Shown: piece by piece, positions 6,817-15,090 of the stretch
Numbering within the stretch: position 1 is the stretch's first letter
How the letters are laid out: each line of letters starts with the position of its first letter
NCBI GenBank assembly: GCA_049299895.1
Contig: JBAQYF010000024.1
Coordinates: 1-27,400, forward strand
Source of the DNA: CAIYYO01 sp049299895
Lineage (GTDB): Archaea; Altiarchaeota; Altiarchaeia; IMC4; QMZM01
Direction of reading: 5' to 3'
Length of the DNA: 27,400 nucleotides
Notes under the pieces: model-generated
The model's database searches: none
Told to the model about the DNA's origin: nothing
Seen by the model: only the letters and a program-made list of their open reading frames with translations
Made by a program: the position numbers and the translations under genes

Positions 6817-8448
6817 ATGAATAAAAAAATAATTCTGGCGTATATCTTCTTGATCTTCTCCGCCCAAACCGCCATGGGAATGGAGGATACCGACTGCTTC
6901 AAATACTACGAATTCCAGACGGGCCTGCTCTTCAAAGACCTGATGACTGAGAAACAAACATACTCCCCAGGGGATGCTGTCGACATATCATACATGCTGA
7001 TGGCAAAGATGAAGGCTCCTATCGCCCAGGGAAAAGTAAACGTGCAGATATTCTACAACGACCCCTCTGACGGCGAGCAGATAATAGATGAATTCTACGC
7101 AGCATCCGACGTAAACATGATGGTAGGAGACCTCCTGAAACAGAGAACCGCATGGAACGTGCCTAAGACCGCAAAGGAGGGAAAATACACAGTCAAGACA
7201 TATTTCATCGTAGGGGATTTCTTCAATCTCGCAGGGATAAGCGTTCTCGCATACGGACCGCCGGGCGTCCCGGGAGAACTGACCTCATTTGAAGTAAAGA
7301 ACCCGGGCGAATCCTCCGCTATCTATTACTTAAAAAACGCGACGACAGTAAACGACCAGGAATATTTATTCGCCTCACCCACGCAGGTCTACGACATAGG
7401 CAATCTTGTGATCAAAACAAAACTCGTGAACAACGGCCCCGCAAAGACTGCGACAGTGAAGATGAACGCATACGAATGGGCCGACCTCACAGGCAAAGCA
7501 ATACAGGAAAAATCCGTGGAAAAAACGATAAACCTGCAGGCGAACGGAACAGAAGACATAACATACGACATCTCCAACCTGCCCCCGGCAGCATACGAGA
7601 TACGCCTGAGCGCAGAATCAGGGGATGAAAAATCCCTGATGAAACTGCGCCTGCCGGTAACAGGAGTAAAAGGAAGATTCATCTACCTCGGATTAGACAA
7701 ATTCCCCCTGGCAAAAGACACAGACACAAAAGCATTCGCCTGCTACTCGCAATCCGCGGACTACGGAACTGCCTTCAACGGAACGATAAAGATAGAGATA
7801 CTCGACGAACAAGGAAACCAGATATACCAGGAAGAATCGGGAACGCTCAAAATATCCTCAACGCCCCCGCAGGGCAAAGTAGCCTCATTCATGCCCGCAA
7901 AAGACACAAGCGTATTGACGCTGAAAGCCACCATGTACGACGAAAACAAAATCCTCCAGGATACTATCTCGATCAGATACGATTACTCAAAATTCGCATC
8001 CTCTAAAGGAAAACTATCTATCGGAATAGACAAGAAAACGTATCAACCGGGAGACGAACTGACGTATACGGCCTCATACACGGACAAAAAAGATGCGCCC
8101 CTGAACGGAAAAATAATAGCGTACCTGACGGGCCCAAAAGAAAAGATAATCGCAACCGTGCCGGACATTGAAATTGCAGGCCAGTACAAAGGGAAATTCA
8201 CCCTCCCAAACAAAGAAGGGACATACACGATAACGGTCCGCGAGACGCAGAAAGACCTTGAAGCGGACGCATCAATAATCACTGGAGCGACCGGACCAGA
8301 GATCACAACAACTATCCCGGAGGAAATAGTACCGGCAACAACCTATCCTGAACCGAAGAAAACGGACCAATTGGACTATTTCCCGATAATAGGGGCCGCA
8401 GCAGTGCTCCTGATAATGATAGTAATATTAACTAGGAGGAAAAAATGA
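6817..8448 (+). CDS. Ig-like surface protein with C-terminal membrane anchor
   Basis: The 543-residue product has a signal peptide (residues 1-21), several beta-rich modules, a Pro/Thr spacer (TTTIPEEIVPATTYPEP) and a C-terminal membrane helix followed by TRRKK. Two modules contain YSPGDAVDISY and YQPGDELTYTASY followed by APLNGKI...YLTGP, which recall the macroglobulin-like MG2 fold used in structural repeats of surface proteins. No catalytic motif is visible. It overlaps the next gene by 4 nt (ATGA), so the two are translated together and may form a complex: this one anchored, the next one secreted and held at the surface. Specific function unknown. Confidence 0.85.
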   Translation: MNKKIILAYIFLIFSAQTAMGMEDTDCFKYYEFQTGLLFKDLMTEKQTYSPGDAVDISYMLMAKMKAPIAQGKVNVQIFYNDPSDGEQIIDEFYAASDVNMMVGDLLKQRTAWNVPKTAKEGKYTVKTYFIVGDFFNLAGISVLAYGPPGVPGELTSFEVKNPGESSAIYYLKNATTVNDQEYLFASPTQVYDIGNLVIKTKLVNNGPAKTATVKMNAYEWADLTGKAIQEKSVEKTINLQANGTEDITYDISNLPPAAYEIRLSAESGDEKSLMKLRLPVTGVKGRFIYLGLDKFPLAKDTDTKAFACYSQSADYGTAFNGTIKIEILDEQGNQIYQEESGTLKISSTPPQGKVASFMPAKDTSVLTLKATMYDENKILQDTISIRYDYSKFASSKGKLSIGIDKKTYQPGDELTYTASYTDKKDAPLNGKIIAYLTGPKEKIIATVPDIEIAGQYKGKFTLPNKEGTYTITVRETQKDLEADASIITGATGPEITTTIPEEIVPATTYPEPKKTDQLDYFPIIGAAAVLLIMIVILTRRKK

Positions 8449-10511
8449 AAACAAACAACATGATCGAGGTTTGCCTGGCCCTGTTGATCGGCTGCATGTG
8501 CGCATACGCAGGCCCGATAGAGATAACCCTGAGCACGCAGGACGTCTCCTCCGGCATGGGAAGCGCCGCAGACCTTCAGGCAACGGTCAAGAACACGCAA
8601 AGCGTCGATGAGGACGTAAAGATCTTCGTCGCGGGAGCAGTCGCCCCGTGGACTATAATATCCCCGGACTCCCTGAAGATCGCGGCAGGGACCGAAGCAA
8701 CGATAGACATACGCATAGACCCCACCATGAGCACCCCCTCTGGCGCATCCTCTCTCAAAGTAACTGCAAGTTCCGCCGACACCGAGAGATGGGATGACAA
8801 AACACTCAACGTAAACGTAGCACCCGAAGCGAGCGGCGCGTCGGGAGTGCACCAGCTTGCAACCTATTCAGTGAAGCCTAATTCCAGGTTCCACATAAGC
8901 CTCTATTATAACCCCATGATATACAACGACAAGGGTTACAATCTGAAAGACGGGGACGACTGCTGCGTAGGAGACACATTCAACGTGCAGGTCTCGACCA
9001 GCGGGGACGACCACGGAGACGGAGGGCCAGTCGATTCGCCCCCCGTCATAATGGTCGAAAATCTCGCAAAGGCCCTGCAGGACATAGATTCCAGCATATA
9101 CCACCCGAAGACGGACAGGGTCCCGTTCTGCGACTACCTGGCAAGATGCGACTTCTGCTGCCCGCAGTGCCGCGGACTATCCGGCTGCCAGTGCGCATGC
9201 GGGAACATGAATCTTGGAATCGTCGACTGCACGTGCATAAGGGACATCGCGGTGTTATGCGAATCGAAATGCGCAAACAGCCCCTCAGGGAAGGTCTTCT
9301 CCCAGGGAACATCCTTCAAAGTCACCGATGAAGGCAGGGTCGACGTTAACGTAGAATGCAAGACGTCCTGCGCGATCTACGACAAGGCCGCAGGAAAATA
9401 CGAATACATAGCTCTTGCCAAGCAGGGAGACGCATGGTTCTCCTCCGAAGACGGGGCAAACACTGCGGCAGTCTCGGAGAAGTTCTTCCTCAACGCAGTC
9501 AAAGACGAGAGAGCACCGAAAATAGTCGTTTTGTCATATTCGTATACCCAGTCTGACGGGAAGACGACGGTAAAAGCGGATATAGAAAACCAGGGAGACG
9601 CGATGGCATACCTTGACAACGTATCCCTGAACATACCCGGCTACCGCATCCTGTACGCACCGGCGTCCGTCAACCCCGGAGAAAGAACGAATATACTTTT
9701 GGAAACATCGGCTCAGGACATAACGGGACTGAAAGCAGACATGAAATACACCTCCGAGAAGACGGGATGCCTCAAGACAAAGAAATTCTCCGGAACATTC
9801 TACGTGGGAGCATGCACGTCGAACAGGGACTGCGACGACGGGAATTACGAAACGGAAGACTTCTGCAACAGCCCCGGAACGGCAGACTCTTACTGCACGA
9901 ACACAAAATACACATCGATAAAAGCCGTCGCATCCACGCAGAGCTACGGCATGAAGGTATCGGGCGACTGCTCGAACAAATACTACAGCTGCTATACCCC
10001 CAACAGGGACGGTAAGTACATAGCAGGAGAACAATGTTACAACACTGTGGACAAATACAGGACGGACGCAGGCGCAAGATTCACGCTGAAATACGACCTT
10101 GCGACCCTTAAAAAAGGCCTGGGCATAAGCTCGGTTCGGCTCTACCTCACGGCAGACGACATAGCATCCCCACAGGACATCGCAGCATACTCGGCAGACA
10201 GCAACTGGGAAGGCGCAAACTGCATACCCGGAGGAGACATATGCACTCAGCCGTACTGCCCGGAATGCATGCAGGCGCAGAACCTTGCAGGAACGCTACT
10301 GTCCTCAACGCACGTTGAAACACCCGGCAAATACTTCCTCGACGTCACTCAATACGTCAAAGAACAATACGCCGCCGGAGAACAGTATGTCACGCTGCAA
10401 ATAAGGGGTGCAGAAACAAAAGCCTCCTGCGACAAGCTGGGAGACTGGACCAGAAACGACATAGCCTTCAACGCGCAGGATTCCGCGCCATACCTGAAGA
10501 TACTGGAGTAG
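8445..10511 (+). CDS. Secreted Cys-rich protein with Ig-like modules and a DNRLRE-type C-terminal domain
   Basis: The 688-residue product starts with a signal peptide (to about residue 23, CAYA). An N-terminal beta-domain (residues ~25-125) resembles NEW3/CARDB-type Ig modules. A Cys-dense block follows at roughly 225-285 (FCDYLARCDFCCPQCRG, CQCACG, CTCIRD), then another Ig-like module (~360-445) and a CTSNRDCDDGNYETEDFC motif. The last ~170 residues resemble DNRLRE domains: ARFTLKYDL, ISSVRLYLTADDI, DVTQYVKEQY and a final strand. There is no C-terminal anchor. The Cys block could bind metal or be disulfide-rich. A degenerate copy of the C-terminus lies at 6495-6682. Function unknown. Confidence 0.82.
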   Translation: MKTNNMIEVCLALLIGCMCAYAGPIEITLSTQDVSSGMGSAADLQATVKNTQSVDEDVKIFVAGAVAPWTIISPDSLKIAAGTEATIDIRIDPTMSTPSGASSLKVTASSADTERWDDKTLNVNVAPEASGASGVHQLATYSVKPNSRFHISLYYNPMIYNDKGYNLKDGDDCCVGDTFNVQVSTSGDDHGDGGPVDSPPVIMVENLAKALQDIDSSIYHPKTDRVPFCDYLARCDFCCPQCRGLSGCQCACGNMNLGIVDCTCIRDIAVLCESKCANSPSGKVFSQGTSFKVTDEGRVDVNVECKTSCAIYDKAAGKYEYIALAKQGDAWFSSEDGANTAAVSEKFFLNAVKDERAPKIVVLSYSYTQSDGKTTVKADIENQGDAMAYLDNVSLNIPGYRILYAPASVNPGERTNILLETSAQDITGLKADMKYTSEKTGCLKTKKFSGTFYVGACTSNRDCDDGNYETEDFCNSPGTADSYCTNTKYTSIKAVASTQSYGMKVSGDCSNKYYSCYTPNRDGKYIAGEQCYNTVDKYRTDAGARFTLKYDLATLKKGLGISSVRLYLTADDIASPQDIAAYSADSNWEGANCIPGGDICTQPYCPECMQAQNLAGTLLSSTHVETPGKYFLDVTQYVKEQYAAGEQYVTLQIRGAETKASCDKLGDWTRNDIAFNAQDSAPYLKILE

Positions 10512-10521
10512 CGCCTCCAAC

Positions 10522-10546
10522 TATTTCTTTTTTATATCTTTTTCCA
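10522..10546 (+). terminator. T-rich terminator after the surface-protein operon
   Basis: TATTTCTTTTTTATATC follows the stop of the secreted protein by about 10 nt, matching U-tract termination. The promoter of aroB' lies in the remaining ~80 nt, with a weak CATATACT box near 10605. Confidence 0.45.
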
Positions 10547-10627
10547 GTTACATCCCCGGCAGGCAACTATAACCCATTTTAACCCCTGGAATTCAAATAA
10601 TTACACATATACTCCACGCCAGTCAAA

Positions 10628-11686
10628 ATGAAAGAGCTATGGGTCAAGGCAGACCAGGACACGCCCTGGGACAAAAGAAAGAAACTGATAACAACCGCCC
10701 TGGAAAACGGCGCGCAGGTTGTACTCGTAAAGAAAGGGGAAAGCGGCAAGGCAAAAGAGCTCGGGAGGATACTCACGGCTGCGGCAGAAGGAGAAGCGGA
10801 CATCTGCCTGACAGACAACGCAGAGGACCTCGCCAAAGCAAAGAACAAAAAAGCATACTACAAAGACATCAAAAGCAAATCAGACGAAAAAGAAGTGACT
10901 GCCATGGGGAACAAAGCCGATTACGTCGTAGTAAAGGCCTCGGACTGGAAGATAATCCCCCTGGAAAACATAATAGCCGCACTCAAAGGAAAGACCAGGA
11001 TAATAGTAGAAGCAAAGAACAAAGAAGACGCAAAAACCGCGCTCGAAACCCTGGAAATAGGAGCCGACGGGATACTTGCCGCAGGCGAAGCATCAGACAT
11101 AAAGAAGATCAAAGAACTCGTAGAAGCGGCCTCGCAGGAAAAGCTGTCCCTCGTACAGGTAAAGATCAAAAAGATCAAACAGACAGGAATGGGAGACAGA
11201 GTATGCATAGACACGTGCAGCATGTTCGCAGCAGGCGAAGGGATGCTCGTAGGATCGCAATCGAACTCTCTCTTCTTGGTACACGCAGAATCGATAGAAA
11301 CACAATACGTAGCAGCAAGGCCCTTCCGCGTCAACGCGGGACCGGTGCACGCGTACACAAGGATGCCGGACGGCTCGACAAAATACCTCTCGGAACTGTC
11401 GTCAGGCGACGAAGTCTTGGCCGTTGATTACAAGGGGAATACCCGCCCGGTCGTGATCGGCAGGCTAAAGATCGAAAGACGCCCCCTCATGCTCGTAGAA
11501 GCAGAATACAACGGGAAGACGATAAAGACGATCCTGCAGAACGCAGAGACGATCCGACTCGTTGATAAAGAGGGAAAGGCTATGTCGATCACCGCGCTGA
11601 AGGAAGGAGATACTATCCTCGCGCACGTGGAAGACGTCGGGAGACACTTTGGGATGAAGGTAGCGGAGACGATAACGGAGAAATAA
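10628..11686 (+). CDS. aroB': 3-dehydroquinate synthase II (archaeal AroB')
   Basis: The 352-residue protein matches the archaeal DHQ synthase II family: N-terminal KELWVKAD, a TIM-barrel-like N-terminal half, then QVKIKKIKQTGMGDRVCIDTCSM (shown in part by GMGDRVCIDTCSM), EGMLVGSQSNSLFLVHAES, and the PFRVNAGPVHAY motif. It oxidatively deaminates 2-amino-3,7-dideoxy-D-threo-hept-6-ulosonate with NAD to give 3-dehydroquinate, the archaeal entry to aromatic amino acids. It appears monocistronic here; its partner aldolase (AroA') is not in the window. Its stop lies one base before the operator-like palindrome of the next island. Confidence 0.95.
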   Translation: MKELWVKADQDTPWDKRKKLITTALENGAQVVLVKKGESGKAKELGRILTAAAEGEADICLTDNAEDLAKAKNKKAYYKDIKSKSDEKEVTAMGNKADYVVVKASDWKIIPLENIIAALKGKTRIIVEAKNKEDAKTALETLEIGADGILAAGEASDIKKIKELVEAASQEKLSLVQVKIKKIKQTGMGDRVCIDTCSMFAAGEGMLVGSQSNSLFLVHAESIETQYVAARPFRVNAGPVHAYTRMPDGSTKYLSELSSGDEVLAVDYKGNTRPVVIGRLKIERRPLMLVEAEYNGKTIKTILQNAETIRLVDKEGKAMSITALKEGDTILAHVEDVGRHFGMKVAETITEK

Positions 11687-11716
11687 ATTAATCTACAATT
11701 ACTAAGATAGATTAAT
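11687..11716 (+). promoter_or_regulatory. Palindromic operator candidate of the HEPN/wHTH island
   Basis: ATTAATCTA (11687-11695) and TAGATTAAT (11708-11716) are perfect 9-bp inverted arms whose starts are 21 bp apart, two helical turns, ending 4 nt before the ATG at 11721. An AAATAAATTA box (11681-11690) overlaps the left arm. Binding would block the promoter, as in autoregulated archaeal operons. Confidence 0.65.
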
Positions 11717-11720
11717 AACG

Positions 11721-12512
11721 ATGAGTGAAGTGTTAGATCAAGGTGAGGTAAACGGTTTAATTGCTGCTTTCCAGACAATTAAAAATCAGGCAGAGCAATT
11801 ATTGAAGGAAAGAAAGGAAATAGGGGAGACGATACTTCACTTTGAACACGATAGAGTGTCAATACCCGGATTAGATGATTCACTAACAAGGAATATAAAA
11901 CAAATTGGGGGTTTAATATCTGAATTCAACATGTTTGTGGACAATTATTGTAAATTATTAACTAACAAAAAGCAGCAAGACTTACTTTTACATGAATCGG
12001 GAGAAAGTGCCTGTAAAAAAATCATTATCCGGTGCGAATTTATTAATCAGACTTTGGAGGAAAGAGTAAGCCCAATAAAACCTGAATTAAGGAATAAATT
12101 GCAAGACCTAAAGGATCAGCTTTCAAAAATCTCAGAGAGGGTAGATGACCCAGATTTTGAGAAAAATATACTGCATGCTATAGAAGAATGCGAACGAGGA
12201 CATAATTTATCATCATGGTTGATAAGTGGCAGGGTTATTGGGTACATAATACAGAAAATTCCACCTACAAAACCTGAGACGCCAATCGACAAGAAGACCG
12301 AATACCTAGTAGAAAAAGCGATAATTTCCAAAGACGACAGAGAAACAAAAAGCCTTTTGATGAAAGCGGCTAAAGATAGCCGTAATGCAGGGGCGCATCA
12401 GATATCTTCCTTCCCCGAAGCCGCAGAAGCGATCTCTCTTTTGGGGGATAGCATAAGATTATTGGATAAAATCTGGATCAAATTTCAAAACCATGAAAAT
12501 AAACAACCCTAA
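11721..12512 (+). CDS. Coiled-coil protein with C-terminal HEPN-like RNxxxH motif
   Basis: The 263-residue product is helical throughout. The N-terminal ~150 residues are coiled-coil-prone (QAEQLLKERKEIGETI; LQDLKDQLSKISERV). The C-terminal part contains DSRNAGAH, in which R221-N-x3-H226 fits the R-[ND]-x(2-4)-H signature of HEPN RNase domains, followed by the amphipathic helix EAAEAISLLGDSIRLLDKIW. It ends inside the next gene, a 20-nt overlap. Base composition is much lower in GC than the adjacent aroB' (about 35% against 60% in 60-nt samples I counted), suggesting separate origin. A toxin or effector RNase role is inference; a catalytically inactive HEPN-like scaffold is the alternative. 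Confidence 0.7.
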   Translation: MSEVLDQGEVNGLIAAFQTIKNQAEQLLKERKEIGETILHFEHDRVSIPGLDDSLTRNIKQIGGLISEFNMFVDNYCKLLTNKKQQDLLLHESGESACKKIIIRCEFINQTLEERVSPIKPELRNKLQDLKDQLSKISERVDDPDFEKNILHAIEECERGHNLSSWLISGRVIGYIIQKIPPTKPETPIDKKTEYLVEKAIISKDDRETKSLLMKAAKDSRNAGAHQISSFPEAAEAISLLGDSIRLLDKIWIKFQNHENKQP

Positions 12513-12834
12513 TTTTATAAGCATTTTAGGGAATCACCCCAGCATCCGTATCCTGGATTTTTTGATCGACAACAAGAATTTTGATTATTCTAAGACAGAC
12601 ATCTTCGAGGGCGCTGGTGTCAGCCCTGGCTCGTTGTACAAAGTCTGGGGCGGCTTGGAGGAATCCAGTATCGTTGTTAAGACAAGGCAATACGGCGCAA
12701 CCAAACTTTACAAGCTAAACAAAGATAATCCGATGGTCAAGAAACTCTTGGAGTTTGATCTGGAACTATGCAAACAGTATGCACCTGGTACATCACGGGA
12801 GAAGAGTTCCAAGCCCCATATGTTACCTGCATAG
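12493..12834 (+). CDS. Archaeal winged-helix DNA-binding protein
   Basis: The 113-residue protein contains HPSIRILDFLIDNKNFDYS, a helix-turn-helix (TDIFEGAGVSPGSLYKVWGGLEES) and a wing (VVKTRQYGATKLYKLN), the pattern of a family of small archaeal winged-helix regulators. Its start lies 20 nt before the end of the HEPN-like gene, with no Shine-Dalgarno sequence, indicating translational coupling. The palindrome at 11687-11716 is the natural candidate for its binding site. In a toxin-antitoxin reading it would be the antitoxin/repressor. It could equally be an ordinary regulator of the unit. Confidence 0.8.
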   Translation: MKINNPNFISILGNHPSIRILDFLIDNKNFDYSKTDIFEGAGVSPGSLYKVWGGLEESSIVVKTRQYGATKLYKLNKDNPMVKKLLEFDLELCKQYAPGTSREKSSKPHMLPA

Positions 12835-12929
12835 GTTGCTGTTTCGTTTCTATTTCTCATTTGTTTTGTTTATTTATTCAATGAATTCTTTATTTATTAT
12901 ATAATTCATTAGATTACTTCAAATAACTT
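12835..12929 (+). promoter_or_regulatory. AT-rich terminator/promoter gap before the amidotransferase gene
   Basis: A pyrimidine run (GTTTCGTTTCTATTTC) after the wHTH stop can end its transcript. TTTATTATATA at about 12892-12902 is a TATA candidate for the gene at 12930. AATGAATT (12880-12887) and AATTCATT (12903-12910) flank that box as an 8-bp inverted repeat. Confidence 0.45.
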
Positions 12930-13628
12930 ATGGAAATACTTGTTTTGCAGCACATGGCCTGCGAGGGGATGGAGGGTATGGAAAAAGCGCTTGATTCGCG
13001 TAAAATCGGCTACGAATATGTGCCGCTGTACGAGGGGGCGCAAATTCCAAAAGACGCCTCGGATTACGCTGGGATAGTCGTCCTCGGCGGTCCTATGAAC
13101 GTCTACCAAGAGAAGGAATACCCATTCTTGAGGGACGAAAATACATTCATCAAAAAAATGCTCACAGAAAAAAAGCCCATGCTTGGCATCTGCCTCGGCG
13201 GGCAAATGATAGCGAAAGCCGCGGGCGCAAAGGTCCTGACAGGCCATCGAAAAGAGCTGGGCTGGTACGACCTCGAGCTGACAAAAGAGGGGATAAACGA
13301 CCCCGTATTCAAGGGATTCCCAAAAAGGTTCAAGGCATTCCAGTGGCACGGCGACACCTTCCAGATACCGCAAGACGCAGTAAAGCTGGCATACTCCGAA
13401 ATATTCCCGAACCAGGCCTACCGCCTCGGAAACGCCTACGGCCTACAGTTCCACATAGAAGTCATGGAAGAGACGATCAACGACTGGATGGCTGAATACG
13501 GGGAAGAAATGAATTCATTGGACTACATAGACGCAGACAAGATAAGAGAGGACACAAAAAAATACGTGGATGAACTATACAAGCTGGCGGGCAGGTTCTA
13601 TGAGAACTTTATATCGGTTCTACGCTGA
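12930..13628 (+). CDS. Class I glutamine amidotransferase (GuaA-like, stand-alone)
   Basis: This 232-residue protein has the catalytic triad of class I glutaminases: Cys88 in GICLGGQ, and His175 and Glu177 in FHIEV, with VLGGPMNVYQ earlier and FQWHGDTF in the middle. It corresponds to stand-alone GMP-synthase-like amidotransferases, which lack the ATP pyrophosphatase half of GuaA. The acceptor of the ammonia, or whether it is a gamma-glutamyl hydrolase, cannot be told. Its last 20 nt overlap the 3' end of the convergent vapC gene. Confidence 0.88.
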   Translation: MEILVLQHMACEGMEGMEKALDSRKIGYEYVPLYEGAQIPKDASDYAGIVVLGGPMNVYQEKEYPFLRDENTFIKKMLTEKKPMLGICLGGQMIAKAAGAKVLTGHRKELGWYDLELTKEGINDPVFKGFPKRFKAFQWHGDTFQIPQDAVKLAYSEIFPNQAYRLGNAYGLQFHIEVMEETINDWMAEYGEEMNSLDYIDADKIREDTKKYVDELYKLAGRFYENFISVLR

Positions 13629-13995
13629 GCCCGGTTATGTCACGGTAATGCCTTATGTTTTTCGTGATCAAAACGCAGTTATGAGTTATGCATGTGCTTG
13701 CTATCAGGACGTCGAAGTCCCCGATGGTCTTGCCTTTTTGTCTCTGCTCGGCTTTTATCCTGCCGAATAATTTACATGCCCGCGGGGTCATGTCAAGGAA
13801 GTAGAAGTTTTCCAGTAGTTCGTTTATATCTTCCTCGCCTTTTTCCGGTTTGCCTGAGTTATATGCGCCATAGTATAGTTCAGCAACCGTTGCAGGAGTT
13901 AAAAATAATTCCGGGATTTCTATCAGTCGCTTTATGACTTCCCGGTTCCCCTTGAGGTAGTCAATCGCTACATCCGTATCCAGGGCATACTTCAT
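13609..13995 (-). CDS. vapC: VapC-type PIN-domain toxin (RNase)
   Basis: The 128-residue protein shows the PIN acidic residues: D6 in ALDTDVAIDYL, E39 in TVAELYYGA, D93/D95 in IGDFDVLIAS, and TKN at 111-113 before RHYRDI. VapC toxins cleave tRNA or rRNA when freed from VapB. The start codon overlaps the upstream antitoxin stop by 4 nt (13992-13995). The 3' end overlaps the oppositely transcribed amidotransferase gene by 20 nt, so antisense interaction of the two mRNAs is possible. Confidence 0.92.
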   Translation of the reverse strand: MKYALDTDVAIDYLKGNREVIKRLIEIPELFLTPATVAELYYGAYNSGKPEKGEEDINELLENFYFLDMTPRACKLFGRIKAEQRQKGKTIGDFDVLIASTCITHNCVLITKNIRHYRDITGLSVEPI

Positions 13996-14264
13996 AGCCT
14001 GACCTCGTCTCGAGTTGATATCTTTCTTGAATCATAGATATCCTTAATAAGTTTCTCAGTATCAATGTCCTTCCAGACTCCTGCCGATGCAAGGAGTTTG
14101 CGCTTCCTTTTTAAGTTCTCACGAGCTTTTGATACTGCATATCCTAGTGCAATGGACATATTCATCCTATGGACGCCAGTAAGTTCCTTGCTCTTCTCAA
14201 GCTCCCTGCTAAGGGCTTTAGCATCATCATATACCTCTTCCGGAATCTTAATGCTCTTGTACAT
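13992..14264 (-). CDS. vapB: VapB-type antitoxin
   Basis: The 90-residue protein has an N-terminal ribbon-helix-helix-like segment (YKSIKIPEEVYDDAKALSREL) and a C-terminal toxin-binding tail with WKDIDTEKLIKDIYDSRK. It precedes and overlaps the toxin by 4 nt, the normal antitoxin-first order. GGTGG lies 4 nt before the ATG. The 9-nt palindrome ACTATTAGT at 14293-14301 falls between the TATA-like AT tract (14307-14320) and the start, a plausible autoregulatory operator. Confidence 0.85.
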   Translation of the reverse strand: MYKSIKIPEEVYDDAKALSRELEKSKELTGVHRMNMSIALGYAVSKARENLKRKRKLLASAGVWKDIDTEKLIKDIYDSRKISTRDEVRL

Positions 14265-14289
14265 AATACCACCAAAAGTAGAATAATAT

Positions 14290-14320
14290 TACACTATTAG
14301 TAGAACAAATATTTAAATCA
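14290..14320 (-). promoter_or_regulatory. vapBC promoter with palindrome
   Basis: On the minus strand, TTTAAATATTTG serves as the TATA region and ACTATTAGT (14293-14301, palindromic around its central base) lies just downstream. This fits repression by VapB/VapBC. Confidence 0.45.
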
Positions 14321-14344
14321 AAAGAAAGGAAGAGATATCTATTC

Positions 14345-14353
14345 CTTATATAC
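14345..14353 (+). promoter_or_regulatory. TATA box of the methyltransferase gene
   Basis: CTTATATAC lies about 50 nt before the ATG at 14401. Its transcript would start near 14373 and carry the GGGGGG ribosome-binding site that precedes the start codon. Confidence 0.55.
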
Positions 14354-14400
14354 TGCTTTATGTAATAGAATCATATTCAATAACTACGGGGGGAATCTAA

Positions 14401-15087
14401 ATGACTAAAACAGACAATGCATCAGCTCACGCGGCTGTAGAATACGATTCACAGATCAGACGCGCGATTCCGTATTACGATTGCTTCCACGAGGAAACGA
14501 TCAGCCTCATAAAAGCAGTTGTTCCGGAACCTGAGAACTGGCTTGATACCGGCTGCGGGACCGGGTCATTGGTTGAAAAGGCTGCGGAGGTTTTCCCGAA
14601 AACACGGTTTGTCCTGGCCGATCCGTCCTTTGAGATGCTTTCTGTGGCACGCGGAAAGCTTAAATTGCTCTCCGGAAGAATAAGAGTCCTCGACCCCTGC
14701 GGAACGCAGGATATTTCCTTGGGGGATGAAAAATTCGTCGTCGTATCCGCTGTACAGTCGCATCACTATCTTTCTAATTATGAGAGGGCGAAGGCTACAA
14801 AGGTCTGTTTCGACCTGCTTAGAGCGGGCGGAGTCTATGTGACGTTTGAGAACATCCGGCCTGCGAGCGGGAAAGGAATCGAGATAGCAAAAGATCGCTG
14901 GAGGAACTACCAGACGGCGGCTCGAAAAGACGCGGGCACCGTGGAAAAGCATCTTAATAGATTCGGAGTCAAATACTTTCCTATAACGGTTGACGAACAT
15001 TTATCGCTCCTGCGGAAGGCGGGTTTCTCAGTCGTGGAACTGCTCTGGTATTCCTGTATGCAGGCGGGTTTTTACGCGATAAAATAA
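14401..15087 (+). CDS. Class I SAM-dependent methyltransferase
   Basis: The 228-residue protein has methyltransferase motif I at 47-56 (WLDTGCGTGS), the motif II acidic residue in VLADPS (D74), and a post-II region VVSAVQSHHYLSNYERAKA. The HHYL element is typical of small-molecule methyltransferases in this superfamily. The substrate cannot be deduced. A purine-rich GGGGGGAATCT precedes the ATG. It is followed, 3 nt after its stop, by the frame of a dead FTR/rubredoxin gene, so the two may once have been one unit. Confidence 0.88.
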   Translation: MTKTDNASAHAAVEYDSQIRRAIPYYDCFHEETISLIKAVVPEPENWLDTGCGTGSLVEKAAEVFPKTRFVLADPSFEMLSVARGKLKLLSGRIRVLDPCGTQDISLGDEKFVVVSAVQSHHYLSNYERAKATKVCFDLLRAGGVYVTFENIRPASGKGIEIAKDRWRNYQTAARKDAGTVEKHLNRFGVKYFPITVDEHLSLLRKAGFSVVELLWYSCMQAGFYAIK

Positions 15088-15090
15088 TAA

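Noticed and set aside
10639..11427. 262-codon frame inside aroB'
   Set aside because: It is the +2 frame of a clear DHQ synthase II gene, and its translation is low-complexity Arg/Gln.
12880..12910. 8-bp inverted repeat AATGAATT/AATTCATT as an operator for the amidotransferase
   Set aside because: It flanks the TATA box, but the region is so AT-rich that chance is likely; noted in the gap entry only.
12930..13628. Glutamine amidotransferase as the GuaA subunit of GMP synthase
   Set aside because: No GuaAb (ATP pyrophosphatase) gene is adjacent, and the N-terminus and length fit the stand-alone group better; left as generic.
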